Origin: Chara braunii
Taxonomy: Eukaryota; Streptophyta; Charophyceae; Charales; Characeae
DNA: 20,002 bases
Assembly: GCA_003427395.1 (NCBI GenBank)
Contig: BFEA01000052.1
Span: forward strand, 4,373,314-4,393,315
Direction: 5' to 3'
The translations under genes and the position numbers were made by a program. Shown piece by piece: positions 16,054 through 20,002 of the stretch. Every line of letters begins with the position of its first letter. The stretch's first letter is position 1. A model generated the notes under the pieces. The model was given only the letters and a program-made list of their open reading frames with translations. It was not told the origin of the DNA and made no database searches.

Positions 16054-18125
16054 TCGTTAGTCCTTGCATGGAGTCAGGTCTCGTCTCGACGAACGGGAGT
16101 GCGGGCCGTGGCCCGAACTCGGACTTGGTCTCAGAGTGTCGCAACGCGCTTCCGCCCTTCCCGATCGTAGATGACGATGGCGTATACTGCGATGCGGACG
16201 TGCGGAGCATACTGCGGCGCATAGAGACCATCCATCTTTACAATCCAACCCTGGCATGCCACATAGGAGGGAGTGGGTTCGTGTTTATTAAGCGGTTCTC
16301 TTCCCCTCCCTTAATCATGCCCTGCACCGACCTCACGGTGTTGCCCTGGTCAACCGCGCACACAACATAGCAGCCTCAGTTTAAGTGTCATTGGTGTCGC
16401 CCGGGAGACTCATGCTCGTGGTGACGATTAGTCCTTGGGTACGAAGAGGCCGCCCAATTCCCCGAACTTTCCTGCAACGGGGGCGCGCTCCCGGCCCATT
16501 TTCGGACCTGGGTTTCCTCGACCAGCCCGACCCTGGGCAGCCCCGTGTTGTGCCACCCACAATTGCTCGACAAATCGGACACAGAATCATGCAACCCGAC
16601 TCTAGGGCCTCCACCCCCAAAGGCCATGCGAACCCGGTGTCGGGCGGTTGCCTACCAGCCGAGTGTTTTTTTTTGAAAAACACAAACTTCTCGAACATGT
16701 TTCTTTTATGTTTTTGCATGATTTTGACGTATGTATGGATATGAGCGAGGGGTTTGAGGGGAATCTTGGGGACTCTTGGCCTTCATACTTACCTTGAACG
16801 GACCAGGGTGACAATCTGGAAGGCAGTCGCAAGCAGGACCAGGTGCTGACGAAAATCGGAAGATTGTAACCAGGAGAGAACATTTGCTTTGACTAGGGGC
16901 GGCAGAGGGCTCACTCCGGGCGGCAACCTGAGGCGGTGACGAAAACCAGGTCTGGGGCCGTGGTGCCAAACGGGGTGGACTGACCTTTTTGGAAAAGGTG
17001 GGGAACCCCGAGCTGAGGAACGCTAGGCGGACAAGATAAAAATCAGCGTCGGTGCGATGACCACAGGGAGAAGGCCGCTCAGAGAAAAGTCAGTCCCGAA
17101 ATAATCAGCACGACACTCCGATGAGTCGATGACCGCGGAGGTAGGGGGCTCAGCTCGGTATGATCAGGGTTTTGTGAGTATCTCTGGTACGCTCATTGCG
17201 ACATGATAATTATCTCGGTATAATCGGCACCACAGATCGGCATGGACCACCCTACGAAGCTCGGGTGACTCAACAAGCATTGGCTAGTTGCAGCAAATGT
17301 GTCGGGGGGCAACCTTCATGAAAAATGGCAACAAGATACGATTCAGTTGGCCCCAAGGCCGGCCAATTGGATTGGCTATGATTGAGGAGAAGCTTAATCT
17401 CGACTCATAAGGTGGACAAAGCCAATCTTTTTTTGCGATAGGAAGAAGTGGGATGTAGCTCCCACTGCCTATGCTCGAATCAAGATAGCAAGCGTGAGAG
17501 GAACAGGGGTGTTATGCTGGGGCAGAAGAAAAACATGGAGTGATTGGTCGAGAACTGGTTAGGAGGGATTGGCAGATGTAGCAGAAACTGGGGGAAGATT
17601 GTCGAATGGCTGGACACCAGGGCGAGAGCACGCCCGACATTCTTGATAACCGCCTACTAGACACCGGTATGGGAAAAATGAAGTGTAGCAAACTGCAATT
17701 GTTCTTGGAGGATGGGCGGGAAACGGAATGCAGGGTGCACATGCATGCCCGTCTTTCTTGAGGGAACTTGAACGCTGATGCGGGATTGGCCAAAGGAAGA
17801 GAGGATTAGGGACCCTGAGAAGAGAGAACACCTTTGGGAGAATTTGGAAGCGGGAAAGAGGACGCGCTAACCGATTCTTGACAACTATGGGCGGAAGGCG
17901 GGCGACGAAGCAACGAAGCAGGAAGTGGAAACAGAGGAGGGGGGAGGCGGCAAAAATAAGACATGGGGAAAATTCTGGGGAATGACAGGAGCTGAATGTA
18001 GTCTGTGAGGGCCATGCTGATTTGCGAAAGAAGATCGGGGGAGGATCGACCTAAGGGACGTAGGGAGAGAAAAAGTAGTATAAAAGAGAGGAAGGTTGAG
18101 GAGAAAAAGGGGAGGAAAGCAAGAG
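16054..18125. other. about 2 kb without recognisable gene or repeat
   Basis: Short open frames occur on both strands, none with motifs I recognise. A minor hairpin of T and A runs lies at about 16664-16682. No tRNA, rRNA, element end or tandem array was identified by eye. Confidence 0.5.
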
Positions 18126-18129
18126 AGGG

Positions 18130-18570
18130 GGAGAGCATTTGGAAGTGTTCGGAGCGTGCGAGAGCGTTCGAGTGCGTACGGGGAGCGTTCGAGAGCTTGC
18201 AAGAGCGTTCGAGTGCATGTGGGGACGTTCGAGAGAGCGTGAGAGCAGTCAATGCATGTGGGAGCGTTCGAGAGGTGCGGGAGCGTTCGAGAGGTGCGCT
18301 AGCGTTCGAGAGGTGCGCGAGCGTTCGAGAAAGGGGGAGAGCATTCGAGAGTGCTTGGAGAGGTGCGAGGGTGTTTGAGAGCGTGCGAGAGCGTTCGAGA
18401 GGTGAGCGAGCATTCGAGAAAGGGGGAGAGCATTCTAGAGTGCTCGGGAAGGTGCGAGAGCGTTTGAGAGTGTGCAAGAGCGTTCAAGAGGTGCACGAGC
18501 GTTCGAGAAGGCGGAGAGTGCTCGAAGAGCTCTCGAGGGCGTTCGAGGGATTCCGGGGCGCTCGAAGGAT
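18130..18570. repeat. minisatellite of about 19 bp (GAGCGTTCGAG core) with 89-bp higher-order period
   Basis: The core GAGCGTTCGAG followed by AGGTGCG recurs through about 440 bp. Starts at 18262, 18281, 18300 and 18319 are spaced exactly 19 bp (18300 has T for the first G); earlier copies at 18162, 18183 and 18203 are spaced 20-21 bp. A higher-order pattern containing AAGGGGGAGAG appears at 18331, 18420 and, altered, 18508, giving a period of 88-89 bp. Long translations in this region (Glu/Arg/Ser or Leu/Arg/Ser repeats) are products of the array, not genes. Confidence 0.88.
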
Positions 18571-19713
18571 CGAGTACACGTGTGCGTACGGCGATGTTCG
18601 ACCGTCAGACCGGGCCTGAACTGACGAACAAGGTGAAAGACAGAGAGCTGCGGAGGGGAAGAGGGGTACAGTTCGCGGTACACTAGATTGGCGAAGGTGG
18701 GACCACTCGCTCGGAACGATAGACTGAGCTAGCTAACGAGCTGACAGCCGAGAGCAAGAAGGAGCGAGCGAGGGTAAAAAAGAAGGTGAGTTCGTTATCG
18801 AACTGAAGAAGCAGAGGTGGAGAGGAGAGGCAGGGAGAGAGAGACGGAGAGCGGGAGAAAGAATGCGAGCAAGAGGAAGAGAAAGAGAGGGACGGAAGAA
18901 GGGAGGGCTGGAGACCTCGGGACTGGGGCTGACCAGCTTGCGGGCAGGTGTGCGGGGCGGTAAGAGGCCCACCTTGGACGTTAAGCGTTAGACGTTCCCA
19001 TTTGCGCACAAAGCAGTTGAAAGTGGAGCGAGTATGAAAGATGAGCCTAAGCGCCAAGGGAACGACCCACCGCCGAGCTAGTTGCGATCAGCGAGTGTCG
19101 TTCACTGCAGGACAGATTCTCGTCGATAACTCGTTGAGCTGCGCGCGGGTGGTTGAAGGTGATACGGCCAGTTATCGCAGGCTCGACATTATAAAAGTCA
19201 GAGGCCTCGATACACTGGTTGATCGTGCCTTTTTGCTTCCCTTAGTGATGCTCGGAGTAAGAGGTGTGGTTATTCTCACGTGGCCGCCTTCCCGGGAATT
19301 TGAGAACGACAGGAAAGAGAATCTGTGAGGTCATAGTTTTTGCAAAAAGTTGCAATACTTATCCCCTTTGCGATTGAGGGGGAAGGGAGTAAAGGTCGGC
19401 GTTCTCTTTTGAGGACTTGCTTGCCAAGCAACGAAATCTTTCGACAGTATGCTGGTTAGGTGGCGTCGGGCACTCTTAGTCGTGCGCTCCGCTGAGTGCT
19501 TGTTGTGAGGAAACCCGGGGAGGGGCTACCTACTGTTCGCTGAAGCCATGGGCTACGGCGCCTGTCACTTCGCCGCGCCCGATTCCGAGGTCCTCGGCGA
19601 GCAGTAGGGTGAAGGGGGCCAATCGAGTTCAAGAACCGTCAAGCCCCGTCGTAACACAGCGCTCTTCATCAATTAGGGAGAATATGATAGATTACTAAAT
19701 ATTTAAATAAGTT
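18571..19713. other. no recognisable gene; purine-rich patch
   Basis: The part 18760-18905 is purine-rich (GAGAGGCAGGGAGAGA-type words). The rest is unassigned. A 95-codon plus-strand frame at 19041-19328 shows no recognised domain. TATAAAAG at about 19190 is not backed by a gene. Confidence 0.45.
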
Positions 19714-19729
19714 TAAAAAAAAAAAAAAA
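19714..19729 (+). repeat. poly(A) run in an AT-rich patch
   Basis: A run of about 16 A within an AT-rich segment (19680-19765) with several AAATA/ATAAA words. It could be low-complexity DNA rather than a retro-insertion tail. Confidence 0.6.
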
Positions 19730-19769
19730 AGGAAGAATAATAAATAAATAAAAGAGTAGCAAAATTAAG

Positions 19770-20002
19770 ACTGACACTCTCTCTCACTCTCTCTGCCTCT
19801 GTCTGTCTCAGTCCCTCTCTTCTTTTGCCCTTCCCTTCGCTCTACGCGTGCCTGGCCTCTCTCTCTCTCAGTCCTCTTCCCCTCACTCTGCGTGAGCCTG
19901 CTCTCTTTCTCTCTCTCTCTCTCCGTCTCCCCCTCTCTCTACGTGAGCCTGCTCTCTCTCTCACTCAGTCCTCTTCCCCTCACTCTGCGTGAGCCTGCTC
20001 TC
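19770..20002. repeat. CT-rich minisatellite, about 49-bp unit, cut by window end
   Basis: The word CGTGAGCCTGCTCTCT occurs at about 19891, 19942 and 19989, with a variant, CGCGTGCCTGGCCTCTCTC, at about 19844. It is separated by CT dinucleotide stretches and CAGTCCTCTTCCCCTCACTC (19869 and 19966, 97 bp apart). Spacing of 47-51 bp suggests a tandem unit of about 49 bp, or a 97-bp double unit. The array runs off the end of the window. Confidence 0.85.

Noticed and set aside
17100-17150. Hammerhead-ribozyme-like word CCGATGAGTC
   Set aside because: The required CTGATGA and GAAA core elements and flanking stems are not present.
18005-18619. Long open frames on both strands over the 18-kb array
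   Set aside because: They are translations of a tandem repeat, with low-complexity products on both strands and no recognised domain.

Overview
This window is a gene-poor, repeat-dense stretch of nuclear DNA from a eukaryote. The evidence is a U6 snRNA-derived retrocopy with a poly(A) tail and target-site duplication, plant-type LINE coding sequence (APE-like endonuclease plus reverse transcriptase), many poly(A)/poly(T) runs of about 20-30 nt, and abundant micro- and minisatellites. No intact host gene, rRNA or functional tRNA could be recognised. The style suggests a large green-lineage genome; a charophyte such as Chara is my guess from general knowledge, not shown by the sequence.

Layout. 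Positions 1-2800 hold no recognisable gene; they carry purine-rich DNA, a (CT)31 microsatellite and a C/T homopolymer tract. Positions 2800-5730 are a cluster of small mobile sequences: a bare poly(A) flanked by an 11-bp direct repeat, a truncated U6 retropseudogene, a tRNA-like sequence, and at least four TA-flanked hairpin elements (MITE-like), three of which share a terminal core and a fourth of which carries that core in reverse orientation. In the middle of this cluster, 4260-4297 is a Nextera mate-pair junction adapter, a laboratory sequence left in the assembly, so the two sides of position 4278 may not be neighbours in the genome.

Positions 6546-12611 are read as one damaged LINE. Its 5' part (ORF1, endonuclease, start of the linker) lies inverted at 6546-8480. 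Its 3' part (linker, reverse transcriptase, thumb) lies in direct orientation from 8481. The two parts meet at the same LINE coordinate with a 26-bp overlap, the pattern expected from twin priming during retrotransposition. The direct part is itself split by about 2.4 kb of unrelated DNA (9022-11405) that carries a strict 25-bp-period minisatellite and (ATC)n blocks and ends in a poly(A) run. The reverse transcriptase frame resumes immediately after that run. All LINE reading frames are broken.

Positions 12612-13690 contain a degenerate open frame of unknown family. The rest, to 20002, is non-coding as far as I can tell, apart from a roughly 19-bp minisatellite with an 89-bp higher-order period (18130-18570) and a roughly 49-bp CT-rich tandem repeat cut by the window end.

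The common theme is LINE-driven retrotransposition (LINE copy, U6 copy, poly(A)-only insertions) alongside a DNA-transposon-derived MITE family and tandem-repeat growth. Nothing here looks like a working multi-gene system.
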